A stretch of DNA of 64,000 bases from Corynebacterium felinum (GTDB lineage: Bacteria > Actinomycetota > Actinomycetes > Mycobacteriales > Mycobacteriaceae): contig NZ_CP047209.1 of the NCBI RefSeq assembly GCF_030408755.1, forward strand, positions 2,294,001 to 2,358,000, in the 5' to 3' direction. A program made the translations under genes and the position numbers. Below the pieces are notes generated by a model. That model was not told the origin of the DNA and searched no databases. It saw nothing but the letters and a program-made list of their open reading frames with translations. This document shows, one piece after another, positions 44,903 through 53,685 of the stretch (positions are counted from its first letter, which is position 1; each line of letters opens with the position of its first letter).

Positions 44903-46756
44903 CCCAGATTTTTCATGGGGTGGGTTTGGTGGTGGTGGGTTGGGGTGGTGTGTTTGTGGGGTTGGTTGGGGCACCTTCGCCTTTGGTTGTGGTTTTCAAT
45001 GGCAAGGTGTACGTCCGTGTTTTTGTGGTGGGGTTTTGTGGTGGGGTGCCTGCGGTTGGCTGCCGGTGGTGGGGTCTGCTGCGTGTTGTGGTTGAGGGGG
45101 TTAGGTTTTTCGTTTTTTAAGGGGGCGTAGGAGGTTTTGGGTGTATTCCATAAGTGTCACCAGTGTGGGGGTGTGTGTGCTTTGTTGATCGAGGTGGAGG
45201 TATATGCGCCTGCTGCTTGTCGTGATTTTTGCAGAGATTGCAATAAACCTTGCTCGAATGGTTTTTGGTGCCCATGTCCACCACGGGTTGTCGGATTGAT
45301 TTCGTTTCTTGTTGTTGCCGCTGTTGTGGTTGTTGTAGTGATGGTCGAGTAGTTTTGTCCAGGTGAGAAGTTGGTGGGCTAAGGTTATGATGAGACACCA
45401 GATTTGGTTAGCTTTGAACTGGCAAAACGGTAGTTTTGCAAGGCCTTGATCTTTGGCGTCTTTGATGTGTTGTTCGCATAGTGATCTTTGGCGATAGTAC
45501 TGGTCAATGCGTTGAATATTGCAGTTGAGGTTTGTTGCGCATAATTGGGTGCGTATGCCGAGTTGATTGAAAATGCTGTGTTGGCACCCTGCGTGGGGGG
45601 GATTCTATCCGTGCGATCACGCGCATCGTGGTGGGGTAATCAGTAAGAAGGTTCACCAGTGGTTTGTCATCTTCTAGGTGTGCGGTTTGTAGTAGTCCGG
45701 TGATGTCTTCAAGGAAGTGTTGGTCATCAAAGCTGATATCCCCATTGCCACGCACAATTGGCACACGGGTGTTACGTAATGATCGATAATCTGTGTGACT
45801 AGTTGCTTCGTTACCGGATCTGATGTGCTCATTGAGGAGGATACTTGCTGTAGGTGAGGGTGAAAAGCCAACAACATAACCGAGGTCATGGTCGTCTAAG
45901 GAGCTAAGGAATTGTTTTGTCCCACCAGCACTGTCAGCACGGATAACAAGTCGTTTGCCCCAAGGTTTGCCATCGCTGTGATCGGGGAGAGCGGTCAGGA
46001 TTTCTTTGACAAGCTGGCAATGATCATTAGCGGTGTTTGCTCCCGCGTTACCTGGGCGAAGCAGACAGGTTAAAAATTCCCCACCAGTTAACCCTACGCT
46101 GGTGTAGTCGATAAAAGCACATAATGGGTGGAAACCAAACCCCTTCTTATAGGTAGGTGCGGCTTTTTCCTTGCCAGAATGCGCACAGATCAGTGTCGCA
46201 TCAATATCTACTATCAGGGGTTTGTCTACTGTAGCGAGCTTATGTGGGGCTTGATCGCCCAGCAGGTTCCATAGTGTGCTACGGGCGTATTTGATCGCGT
46301 GAAGGAATTCTTCACGTATTTTATCGCTGGTGTCTTTATGCTCTGTCAGTCGCCGCCACAGGGTTGATACCGACGGCAATGGCTGAGACGATAATGCTGT
46401 CGAAACAGAATCTAACAAGTTGATGTCTTTAACATCGTCACCACCAGCAATTAACGATAACGCTAACCCAGTACACGCATCACCAAAAGTATGTGTTAAC
46501 CGTTGCCGTGAGAAAACACGATCAAGGCTGGCACCAATCCCGACTAATTGAGCTACATGAGCAAGGGTAACACCCCGCGCGGGAAACAAGACGGGTGCAG
46601 CTGGCCATCATAGGGTGTATGTAGTAGTCTTCACCATGAAAGTGCTCCTTTTCTGCTTGGAATAAAGGCTTAACAACATCTCTATTCTAGCAGGTCAAGA
46701 AGCACTTTCTTTACTTTTTACACACCTTTTAAGCCCCACCCCATGAAAAATCCGGG
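44903..46756 (-). mobile_element. IS1380-family insertion sequence, copy 2 (1854 bp)
   Basis: Starts CCCAGATTTTTCATGGGG and ends with the inverse of CCCGGATTTTTCATGGGG. Same layout as copy 1 but clearly diverged in sequence, so it is not a recent duplicate of it. Its transposase is damaged. It is inserted in the AT-rich membrane-protein gene. Confidence 0.9.
45101..46634 (-). pseudogene. IS1380-family transposase, broken (stop codon and frameshift)
   Basis: Compared with the intact copy, the frame from GTG 46634 meets an in-frame TGA at codon 9 (46610-46608). A second lesion is a run of seven G (45595-45601) where six would keep the frame: IESPHAGCQH becomes IESPPRRVPT and the rest is out of frame until the natural end RPLKKRKT, stop at 45103-45101. 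The DD part (VDIDATLICAHSGKE, RLVIRADSAGGTKQF) survives, while the Glu region is in the shifted part. Restart at TTG 46589 is possible. Confidence 0.85.
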
Positions 46757-46875
46757 CTAATACAGTTTTTTTAATTATACTCGCATTTTTAGTACCTTAT
46801 CTGCTTTTACACTTCACCATGGTTGGGGACCTTGATCTCTTGATTAAAAATACTTGTGACCAAATACACAGGTAG

Positions 46876-47095
46876 GAACAGTGAGGTTTTCTGCTGGAGC
46901 ATTCACGCCAGATTAAACGTCACGTTTTTTAAAATCACTTGAATTGGTATTAGAATTATGCCAAAGATGATATTGACTTGAGATTACAGAGATAGAATCG
47001 TCTTTTGTTCATCATACTCTAACACATTAAAACTGAAGTACTTTGTAATAACAGATCAAGGTATTATTCCGTTTTGTGTAAAAATACCCACAGTT
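46876..47095. other. AT-rich gap between the interrupted gene and the sialidase gene
   Basis: 220 bp of AT-rich DNA with no gene, the tail of the acquired segment. It ends right at the sialidase stop codon, where composition returns to normal. Confidence 0.5.
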
Positions 47096-48169
47096 TCAAA
47101 GGGTTTCGATTACGGTGCTACAAAGCCACAGCTCCCCTGATTTTTCAAACACAACCACAATTTCATCACCAATCACTACGGCGTCGATATAGCCACACGG
47201 GCCGTGAGTAAAGAAGCCAGCGTTCACCCACGTTCCACTGCGATACAGCGCCACAAAGCCGCCGACTCTCCCCTTGCCGGAATAGCACAGCACCAGCCCT
47301 AGGCTGGTAGAAACCAGCGCGGCGTTGCACGCGGCAGCTGCAGGCTCAGGGCTAAACACTGGCGTCGACCACGTGGTGCCAGCATCAGTGCTGTGTGCCC
47401 ACCAGCGCCCCAACTCCCCCGAGGCATAGGCTGAGGTTTTCCTCGCGGATAAGACCAGTGTTTTCCCATTTATCCCGTAGGCAGTTTCATCCATATCCAC
47501 ACCCACAGGTGTGCCGGCAACCCAGCGCTGCCCCTGATCACTACTGCTAATAGTCATATGGGTGGTGGTGCCATCGCAACGTTTAGCCACCAGCGGAATC
47601 AACCACTTCCCATCAATCACCACCCCATGGCCGGAGGTAGCAAAAGCACCTGTGAACTCGCCCAACACATCATCGGTAATGCAGCGGCTGCTCCAGCTTT
47701 GACCACGATCAGTAGATAGTAAAACTTCAATCTGAAGAGTATTGGCTGGATCTTTGGCACTTAAGGGTTGCGAACCGAAAAAGCCCACATTCCGGCTGCG
47801 GGCATGAACGATACATACCTTATCGCCATCAATAATGATGGCCGGATCAGAATAGCCCGTCGGCATGGAGGGATCACCGTGGCGCAAAATTTCCGGGGCG
47901 GAAAACTCTCCTTCACAACCGCGCATGATCAACAACGAATTAGGATTCGGAAGATCCGCAGCCATCGCACCACCAAGTTTTTCCCAATCAAGGTGCGGGT
48001 CAGGTTCCATGCGCGCATCAAAAGCAAGAAGGAATTGCCCATCAGTAAAAGCAGCGAGTGCGGGAACGCGAACTTCCAACACATTCGGCAAAACATCAGA
48101 CAAGTCAGATGGTGCGATCACCTTCTGCTCTTTCGACCATGAAAAAGGATTAAAGGACTGCTCAGCCAT
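47096..48169 (-). CDS. Sialidase-like protein (GH33, NanH type), no signal peptide
   Basis: A 357-residue six-bladed propeller of the neuraminidase type. RVPALAAFTDGQFLLAFDAR holds the first Arg of the triad (RIP-like motif), and three Asp boxes (SxDxGxxW) are seen: STDRGQSWSS, SSDQGQRWVA and STDAGTTWST. Sialidases release terminal sialic acid; the C. diphtheriae enzyme NanH is a known relative. MAEQSFNPFSWSKEQK is not a signal peptide, so either it is cytoplasmic or exported by another route. No sialic acid uptake genes lie nearby. Confidence 0.85.
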   Translation of the reverse strand: MAEQSFNPFSWSKEQKVIAPSDLSDVLPNVLEVRVPALAAFTDGQFLLAFDARMEPDPHLDWEKLGGAMAADLPNPNSLLIMRGCEGEFSAPEILRHGDPSMPTGYSDPAIIIDGDKVCIVHARSRNVGFFGSQPLSAKDPANTLQIEVLLSTDRGQSWSSRCITDDVLGEFTGAFATSGHGVVIDGKWLIPLVAKRCDGTTTHMTISSSDQGQRWVAGTPVGVDMDETAYGINGKTLVLSARKTSAYASGELGRWWAHSTDAGTTWSTPVFSPEPAAAACNAALVSTSLGLVLCYSGKGRVGGFVALYRSGTWVNAGFFTHGPCGYIDAVVIGDEIVVVFEKSGELWLCSTVIETL

Positions 48170-48869
48170 GATTCTAAGTGTAGGGAATAATTCGTCTGAT
48201 CTGTGATTCCTCCAATCGGGGGGAGCCTGTACCCTACCCTCACCTTAAGGGGCGGATAAAACTTCAGCCCCATCGGATGCGCCTAGTTTGCGCTACAGCC
48301 TTACAATGTGCACTTCAAGGCTAACAACCACCGAATGTTCTACCCCTTGAACACACACGCTCATGCCCGCTTGCATGCATCAACGCGCAGATGGCTCAGT
48401 TCAATCCATCGGGGTGCTTTATCAAACGAAGCACAACGCAATCACCATGCATCCGTAAGCCAATATGCACTGGTTACATGCACTCAAGCACCAATCACGA
48501 ACCCCACAAACAATTACATAGATTCCCCATTAATTCCTGAGCTCTTATGAATGAGCATTGTCATGAACATCCCGTACCACCCAAATATTCCACCCCCAAA
48601 GATACCCCTATACCCTTTCAGAGAATCACACTTGAAGACACCCCCTTCCGCCATGCGCATTGTGCAACAATTCCTTATTTCCTCAATCAACCTGCAGCAA
48701 TACTCCCACGCATTGGGAAAACTCAAACTGCAACCTTGTTAGAAATCCCACAATCGGACACTATGCGGCGGGAATTTAAGGGTAGTACATTTGAAAATGT
48801 ATCTCGTTGGAGAGCACTGTTCTTCACATTTTTCATTTATGTTTTCAATAGAAAGGCCTGTGACTTCTC
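48170..48869. other. Intergenic region (700 bp) between sialidase and pflB
   Basis: Divergent promoters for the sialidase and pflB are expected here. Short ORFs (for example near 48308 and 48547) lack ribosome-binding sites and family features. The length before an anaerobic enzyme suggests regulatory binding sites, but I could not identify an FNR- or Rex-like palindrome with confidence. Confidence 0.5.
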
Positions 48870-50957
48870 GTGAGCACTTCCGCGTGGCAGGGTTTCGTCC
48901 CTGGACATTGGCACAACACCATCGACGTACGCGATTTCATCCAGCTCAATTACACCCCGTATGACCAGGGTGCGGAATTCCTCGCAGGCCCCACGGAAAA
49001 AACACTGCGCGTGTGGAATCACTTGGAGGAAAACTACCTCTCTGTTGAACGCCAGCGCCGCGTCTACGACGTCGATACGCACACCCCAGCCGACATCGAC
49101 GCATTCCCCGCAGGATACATCTGCGAAGACGATGACGTGATCGTCGGCCTGCAAACCGACGTCCCACTCAAGCGTGCCATGATGCCCAACGGTGGCTGGC
49201 GCATGGTCGAAACTGCCATCCGCGAAGCCGGCAAAGAACCCGAAGAGCGCGTGAAGGAAATCTTCACCAAGTACCGCAAGACCCACAACCAGGCAGTTTT
49301 CGACATTTACACTCCACGCATTCGCGCGGCACGCTCCTCCCACATCATCACCGGCCTGCCCGACGCCTATGGCCGCGGCCGCATTATCGGCGACTACCGC
49401 CGCGTCGCCCTGTATGGCGTCGACGCCCTGATTGAAGAAAAGAAAGCCGCAAAAGACAAGGTCACAGGCCGACCTTTCTCCGAGCACTGGGCACGCTACC
49501 GCGAAGAGCACGCCGAGCAAATCCACGCCCTTGAAAAGCTCAAGACCATGGCCGCTGCTTACGGCTTCGACATCTCAGGTCCCGCGACCACCGCTCAAGA
49601 AGCAGTGCAGTGGACCTACTTCGCCTACCTTGCATCGGTTAAAAGCCAAGACGGTGCAGCAATGTCGATCGGGCGACTGTCTGCCTTCCTCGACATCTAC
49701 TTTGAGCGCGACCTTCAAGCCGGTGTGATCACCGAAACCGATGCCCAGGAAATCATCGACGCACTCGTGATCAAACTGCGTATCGTGCGCTTCTTGCGCA
49801 CCATCGACTACGACCAGATTTTCTCCGGCGACCCCTACTGGGCAACCTGGTCGGATGCAGGTTTCTCCGATGATGGCCGCTCCATGGTCACCAAAACCTC
49901 CTTCCGCTTGCTGCAAACCCTGCGCAACCTCGGGCCTGCACCGGAACCGAATATCACCATCTTCTGGGACCCCAAACTACCTGAAGGCTACAAGGACTTC
50001 TGCGCCGCAATCTCCATCGAAACCTCCTCTATCCAGTACGAATCGGATGAGCAAATCCGCAATCGCTGGGGCGACGACGCTGCCATCGCCTGCTGCGTGT
50101 CCCCCATGGCTGTGGGTAAGCAAATGCAATTCTTCGGTGCCCGCGTCAACGCCGCAAAGTCCTTGCTCTACGCCATCAACGGTGGCCGCGATGAGGTATC
50201 CGGTAAGCAGATCGTGGAAGGCTACGAGCCGATTACTGGTGACGGCCCGCTCGACTTCGACGAAGTGTGGCGCAAGTATGAGGACATGCTCGACTGGGTG
50301 ATCGGCACCTACGTGGAAGCACTGAATATTATCCACTACTGCCACGACCGCTACGCCTACGAATCTATCGAAATGGCGCTGCACGATTCTGAGATCATTC
50401 GCACCATGGGCTGCGGTATCGCTGGGTTGTCCATCGTAGCCGACTCACTATCGGCCATTAAGTACGCAAAGGTCACCCCTGTGCGTGACGAAACCGGACT
50501 CGTGGTCGACTACATCACCGAAGGCGACTTCCCCGTGTACGGCAATGACGACGATCGCGCCGACGATATTGCCGCAACCATCGTGCACACCGTGATGGCC
50601 AAGATCAAGGAAATTCCCCTCTACCGTGATGCCATCCCAACCCAGTCGGTGCTGACCATCACCTCCAACGTGGTGTACGGAAAGGCCACCGGTTCCTTCC
50701 CCTCCGGCCACCGCGCCGGCACCCCATTCGCCCCTGGCGCAAACCCCGAAAATGGTATGGATTCGCACGGCATGCTCGCCTCAATGTTGTCGGTGGGCAA
50801 GCTCGACTACGAGGATGCACTCGACGGTATTTCCTTGACAAACACCATCACCCCATCGGGCTTGGGACGGACCAAGGACGAGCAGGTGAGCAACTTGGTG
50901 GGCATCTTGGATGCTGGTTTCATCATGGATGATCCTTCCTGCTGCTCAAGCTGCTGA
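48870..50957 (+). CDS. pflB: Pyruvate formate-lyase catalytic chain lacking the glycyl-radical domain
   Basis: A 695-residue formate C-acetyltransferase (pyruvate + CoA to acetyl-CoA + formate). The catalytic Cys pair is C408-C409 in AIACCVSPMAVGKQMQFFGA, and TITSNVVYGKATGSFPSGHR with APFAPGANP-type sequence marks the C-terminal barrel. E. coli PFL has 760 residues and its radical Gly734 in RVSGYAV; here the chain stops earlier, at DAGFIMDDPSCCSSC, and the RVSGYAV domain is a separate gene 200 bp downstream. The C-terminal CCSSC cluster is unusual. It starts with GTG at 48870. Confidence 0.93.
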   Translation: MSTSAWQGFVPGHWHNTIDVRDFIQLNYTPYDQGAEFLAGPTEKTLRVWNHLEENYLSVERQRRVYDVDTHTPADIDAFPAGYICEDDDVIVGLQTDVPLKRAMMPNGGWRMVETAIREAGKEPEERVKEIFTKYRKTHNQAVFDIYTPRIRAARSSHIITGLPDAYGRGRIIGDYRRVALYGVDALIEEKKAAKDKVTGRPFSEHWARYREEHAEQIHALEKLKTMAAAYGFDISGPATTAQEAVQWTYFAYLASVKSQDGAAMSIGRLSAFLDIYFERDLQAGVITETDAQEIIDALVIKLRIVRFLRTIDYDQIFSGDPYWATWSDAGFSDDGRSMVTKTSFRLLQTLRNLGPAPEPNITIFWDPKLPEGYKDFCAAISIETSSIQYESDEQIRNRWGDDAAIACCVSPMAVGKQMQFFGARVNAAKSLLYAINGGRDEVSGKQIVEGYEPITGDGPLDFDEVWRKYEDMLDWVIGTYVEALNIIHYCHDRYAYESIEMALHDSEIIRTMGCGIAGLSIVADSLSAIKYAKVTPVRDETGLVVDYITEGDFPVYGNDDDRADDIAATIVHTVMAKIKEIPLYRDAIPTQSVLTITSNVVYGKATGSFPSGHRAGTPFAPGANPENGMDSHGMLASMLSVGKLDYEDALDGISLTNTITPSGLGRTKDEQVSNLVGILDAGFIMDDPSCCSSC

Positions 50958-50980
50958 ATAATTAAATAATGCAGCGATCT

Positions 50981-51023
50981 ATGCAACGCCTGAAGGGCAT
51001 ACACTTCCCTTGAGGCGTTGCAT
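50981..51023. terminator. Long hairpin between pflB and the glycyl-radical subunit gene
   Basis: Seventeen-bp arms (50981-50997 and 51007-51023) with one mismatch and a 9-nt loop. No long T-run follows (AAGAATCGTTCCTTTTC), so it could terminate only part of the transcripts or stabilise the pflB mRNA end. Confidence 0.7.
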
Positions 51024-51157
51024 AAGAATCGTTCCTTTTCACATGTTTTATCTGCGGACAGTGCTGTTTTTGCTTTCTGCAGAGCTACTCGTGGATTTGT
51101 GTTGTTACCTGTGTGGCATTGCTGTCACTGCTAGTTAATTGAAGAAAGGTTTTTCTG

Positions 51158-51409
51158 ATGTCCTCGAAGTCTTTTGATGAGCGTATGGCTGATATGAAGG
51201 CTGCCCGCGCTGAGCACAATATGGGTTCTGGCCTGTACCATGCCAACATCAATGTGCTTGATCGTGGCACTTTGGAAGATGCTATGGAGCACCCTGAGAA
51301 GTACCCTAACCTGACTGTGCGTGTGTCGGGTTATGCGGTGAACTTTGTGAAGCTGACCAAAGAGCAGCAAAAAGACGTGCTTTCGCGCACCTTCCACCAC
51401 GATTCCTAG
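51158..51409 (+). CDS. grcA: Glycyl-radical domain as a separate subunit (GrcA/YfiD-like)
   Basis: An 83-residue protein matching the last 75 residues or so of E. coli PFL and the core of the stress protein YfiD/Grc[21 protein letters not shown] and [18 protein letters not shown] place the radical glycine at Gly58; [18 protein letters not shown] is the family end. In E. coli, GrcA is a spare part that replaces a damaged PFL C-terminus. Here the main PFL lacks this domain altogether, so this protein is probably an obligatory subunit. AGAAAGG lies 9-10 nt upstream of the ATG. Confidence 0.92.
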   Translation: MSSKSFDERMADMKAARAEHNMGSGLYHANINVLDRGTLEDAMEHPEKYPNLTVRVSGYAVNFVKLTKEQQKDVLSRTFHHDS

Positions 51410-51460
51410 CACTGGCTGAAATCCAGCACCACACCTTCACGGTGGATGGCATTACTGTAT

Positions 51461-51505
51461 GGTGCGCTCCTGCAGTGGCGTGCGGCTTGCTGTAAGGAGC
51501 GCACC
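51461..51505. terminator. Hairpin after the glycyl-radical subunit gene
   Basis: A perfect 11-bp stem (GGTGCGCTCCT with 51495-51505) and a 23-nt loop, 52 bp after the stop. It suggests pflA has its own promoter. Confidence 0.65.
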
Positions 51506-51639
51506 TAATTGTGACGCCCACGCCTTGAAATCCCCGCTACCTAGCACAGCTGCGGTAGAAAATGTTGACGGTGTGTGCACCTACGAGGGTGTTCTCGTGT
51601 AGTCGCTTTTGTTCCTTTTCCAAGTCGAAGGGTTTATTT

Positions 51640-52519
51640 ATGGCCGATGGCATTAATTCCTCTGTGACAGTTCATCCTGAGCTCGGTCCACGGATTCGGG
51701 GTGTGGCAGCAGGGTTGGGTGATGCCACAGGCACGGACGCAGCTGAAGATCTTTCCCGCCCCGAGCTGTTTGAGGCAAGGCGCACCGGAGATGTGGGTTT
51801 GGTGCATTCGTGGGAGTTGGTCACTGCTGTGGATGGCCCGGGGACACGCATGACATTGTTCATGTCGGGGTGTCCGTTGCGCTGCCAGTACTGCCATAAC
51901 CCCGACACGATGGGGATGAAGGAGGGCACCGTTGAAAAAGTGGAGGATATTGTTGCGAAACTCAAGCGCTATGCCCGCATTTTTAAGGTCAGTGGTGGCG
52001 GGCTAACAATTTCGGGTGGGGAGCCACTGTTTCAGATTGCGTTTACCCGCCGTGTGCTCAAAGCGGCACACGATGCGGGGATTCATACCTGCATCGATAC
52101 TTCTGGTTTTTTGGGTGCGCGGCTTAGCGATGAGGATCTTGACTCCATCGACCTTGTGCTTCTCGACGTCAAATCCGGGTTGCCTGAAACCTACCACGAA
52201 GTCACGGGGCAGATCCTTGCCCCGACGATTGAATTCGGTGATCGCCTCCACGCCTTGGGAAAGAAGGTGTGGGTACGTTTCGTGCTCGTGCCAGGGCTGA
52301 CAGATGCACCAGACAATATTGAGGCGGTTGCCGATATTGTATCCAGATGGAAAGGCACCGTAGAGCGGGTGGAGGTTTTGCCGTTTCACAATATGGGTGC
52401 CGATAAGTGGAAGCATTTGGGGTTAAAATACACCCTGGAAAATGTGCGCCCCCCCAACACGCGAATCTGTAGCGGCCACCCGCGAGGTCTTTAAACAACG
52501 TGGCTTTGAGGTGTACTAG
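51640..52519 (+). CDS. pflA: Pyruvate formate-lyase activating enzyme, C-terminal frameshift
   Basis: A radical SAM enzyme that installs the glycyl radical on PFL. The cluster motif is C78-C82-C85 (CPLRCQYC), with SGGGLTISGGEPLFQ and the PflA-type end LPFHNMGADKWKHLGLKY. About 50 residues precede the family core, longer than E. coli PflA. In the sequence as given a run of seven C (52449-52455) shifts the frame and the protein ends NTRICSGHPRGL at 52494 (284 residues). With six C it reads PPTRESVAATREVFKQRGFE and stops at 52519 (292 residues), the normal family end. ATG 51640 is chosen over upstream codons because AAGGG precedes it. Confidence 0.88.
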
Positions 52520-52580
52520 CCTTTCTCTTTCCTCATCTATCGCACCCCCCGCACACCGCTGAGGGATTCACGGATGGTAG

Positions 52581-52599
52581 GTGGGGGCGTCGATACGCA
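52581..52599 (-). repeat. Dispersed 17-bp motif, copy 6
   Basis: GTGGGGGCGTCGATACGCA, identical to copy 2 over 18 bases, between pflA and the converging 65-residue membrane protein gene. Confidence 0.6.
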
Positions 52600-52613
52600 C
52601 ACGCTTCGGCTTG

Positions 52614-52811
52614 TTAGTCGCGGAAAAGATTGTTCATCAGCCAACGCAAAATCAGCACCAAAAACACAGCACACAGCAGCAATAACGCAACAGTGATGCC
52701 AATGAGCGTCCAGTGATAGCCAGATAGTTCCACCACCTGCCCCGGTGCTGGGCTCATCGTGGTGCTTGTGCTTACAGCAAGCAGGGCGGGGTGGGCAAAA
52801 AACGCAGGCAT
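52614..52811 (-). CDS. Small membrane protein (65 aa)
   Basis: One strong hydrophobic helix (WTLIGITVALLLLCAVFLVL) lies in the C-terminal half, followed by ILRWLMNNLFRD. GAAAGGG lies just upstream of ATG 52811, and the gene begins 42 bp after the methyltransferase stop on the same strand, so it is probably in that operon. No family recognised. Confidence 0.65.
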   Translation of the reverse strand: MPAFFAHPALLAVSTSTTMSPAPGQVVELSGYHWTLIGITVALLLLCAVFLVLILRWLMNNLFRD

Positions 52812-52853
52812 ACAACCCTTTCAACAATCAACAATACGGTGCTTGGACAACAG

Positions 52854-53450
52854 CTACTTGAGCGAAGTGGCAGGAATGAACAGTGCCACCAAAAAATCTG
52901 AATCGGGGCTGAAAGGATGCAGCTCCCAGGAGGAAAACGCCGACTGCAGTTCCAAGCCTGCACGCGCAGCATCGCTGAGAAAATCGGGAAACGCCCAGCC
53001 ACGGCCAGCACCGAAACCAATAACCGCACGCCCTGTTGGGCGCAACGCTTCGGCAATGGCGCGCAGCGCTGCCAGCCGCCCCGACTCCGGCAAAAAGCCC
53101 ATCACATTGCCCGCGCTAACAATAATGTCATACTCCCCGCCAGGAATAGGGTCGGTGCACAGATCCCCCACATGCCAATTCGCATTCGGATAATCTTGCT
53201 GCGCATAGCCGATGAGCACAGGGTCGAGGTCGCAGCCAGTTACATCATGCCCGCGCTGGGCAAGATAGCCGCCCACCCGGCCGGTGCCGCAGCCGGCATC
53301 AAGAATGCGGGCGTGGCGCGGGGCGAGAGCATCAATGAGGCGGGCTTCGCCGTCAATGTCACGCCCTTCGGCAGCAAAGCTGCGCCAACGCTGCGCATAA
53401 TTTTCGGAATGGTGCGGGTTTTGCTGAATTAAATCTGTCCACGTAGCCAT
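52854..53450 (-). CDS. Class I SAM-dependent methyltransferase
   Basis: A 198-residue Rossmann-fold methyltransferase. Motif I is ARILDAGCGTGRVGGYLAQR with the acidic residue of motif II in VTGCDLDPVLIGYA; DIIVSAGNVMGF is motif IV. The N-terminal WTDLIQQNPHHSENYAQRWR is typical of small-molecule methyltransferases in actinobacteria. Substrate unknown. It starts at ATG 53450. Confidence 0.88.
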   Translation of the reverse strand: MATWTDLIQQNPHHSENYAQRWRSFAAEGRDIDGEARLIDALAPRHARILDAGCGTGRVGGYLAQRGHDVTGCDLDPVLIGYAQQDYPNANWHVGDLCTDPIPGGEYDIIVSAGNVMGFLPESGRLAALRAIAEALRPTGRAVIGFGAGRGWAFPDFLSDAARAGLELQSAFSSWELHPFSPDSDFLVALFIPATSLK

Positions 53451-53685
53451 AATTTTTAAATTTTAACCCCTAAACTTCCAGTATTTAATGAAATCTGTTT
53501 CGCAAGTTTCTAAGAATGGCAAGGCGCTCACCCTTATGCCCCTGCGCACGGTCTAAGCTCACACCCTACATCAACCGTTTAATCCCCTTTCCTCTTTTCA
53601 TCCCCCCCCACGCCTTGCTGTGAGCATATTCAGGCTATGTGGTTGGTGCTGAAAAAGAAATACTTTTGTGGAGAATCCCCGCGCC

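Larger units (their letters stand above)
44899..46760. repeat. 4-bp target site duplication CTAA flanking IS copy 2
   Basis: CTAA at 44899-44902 and again at 46757-46760, directly abutting the two inverted repeats of the IS. It proves insertion into a continuous gene and fixes the element's boundaries. Confidence 0.9.
43095..46875 (+). pseudogene. AT-rich membrane-protein gene split by an IS (43095-44902 plus 46761-46875)
   Basis: Before insertion the gene encoded 640 residues. The 5' part (602 residues from MSKKSYSPITVNF, with GAGG just upstream of ATG 43095) is a soluble region of about 400 residues, then four hydrophobic segments near SLMISAGCFFITSLILLFL, IIITMIASVPP, LFLFVNTAATFVFALSIIG and VLYWAQYLCLIYFVWMIV. 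Removing the IS and one CTAA repeat continues in frame as NTVFLIILAFLVPYLLLHF and stops at TAG 46873-46875, adding a fifth membrane segment. Family not recognised. Composition is unlike the chromosome, so it was acquired. As it stands, the last residues would come from IS DNA to 45095. Confidence 0.8.

Noticed and set aside
44903..45095. Gly/Trp/Cys-rich C-terminus of the 684-codon open frame that starts at 43041
   Set aside because: These residues are translated from the IS end (PDFSWGGFGGGGLGW), not from the gene; the true continuation lies beyond the IS.
48837..49526. 229-codon minus-strand ORF inside pflB
   Set aside because: Mirror frame of a highly expressed gene with strong codon bias; residue composition (Val/Ala/Gly/Asp-rich) is typical of such shadows.
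51158..51409. GrcA as a simple stress spare part
   Set aside because: The adjacent PFL lacks its own radical domain, so a purely accessory role does not explain the gene pair.
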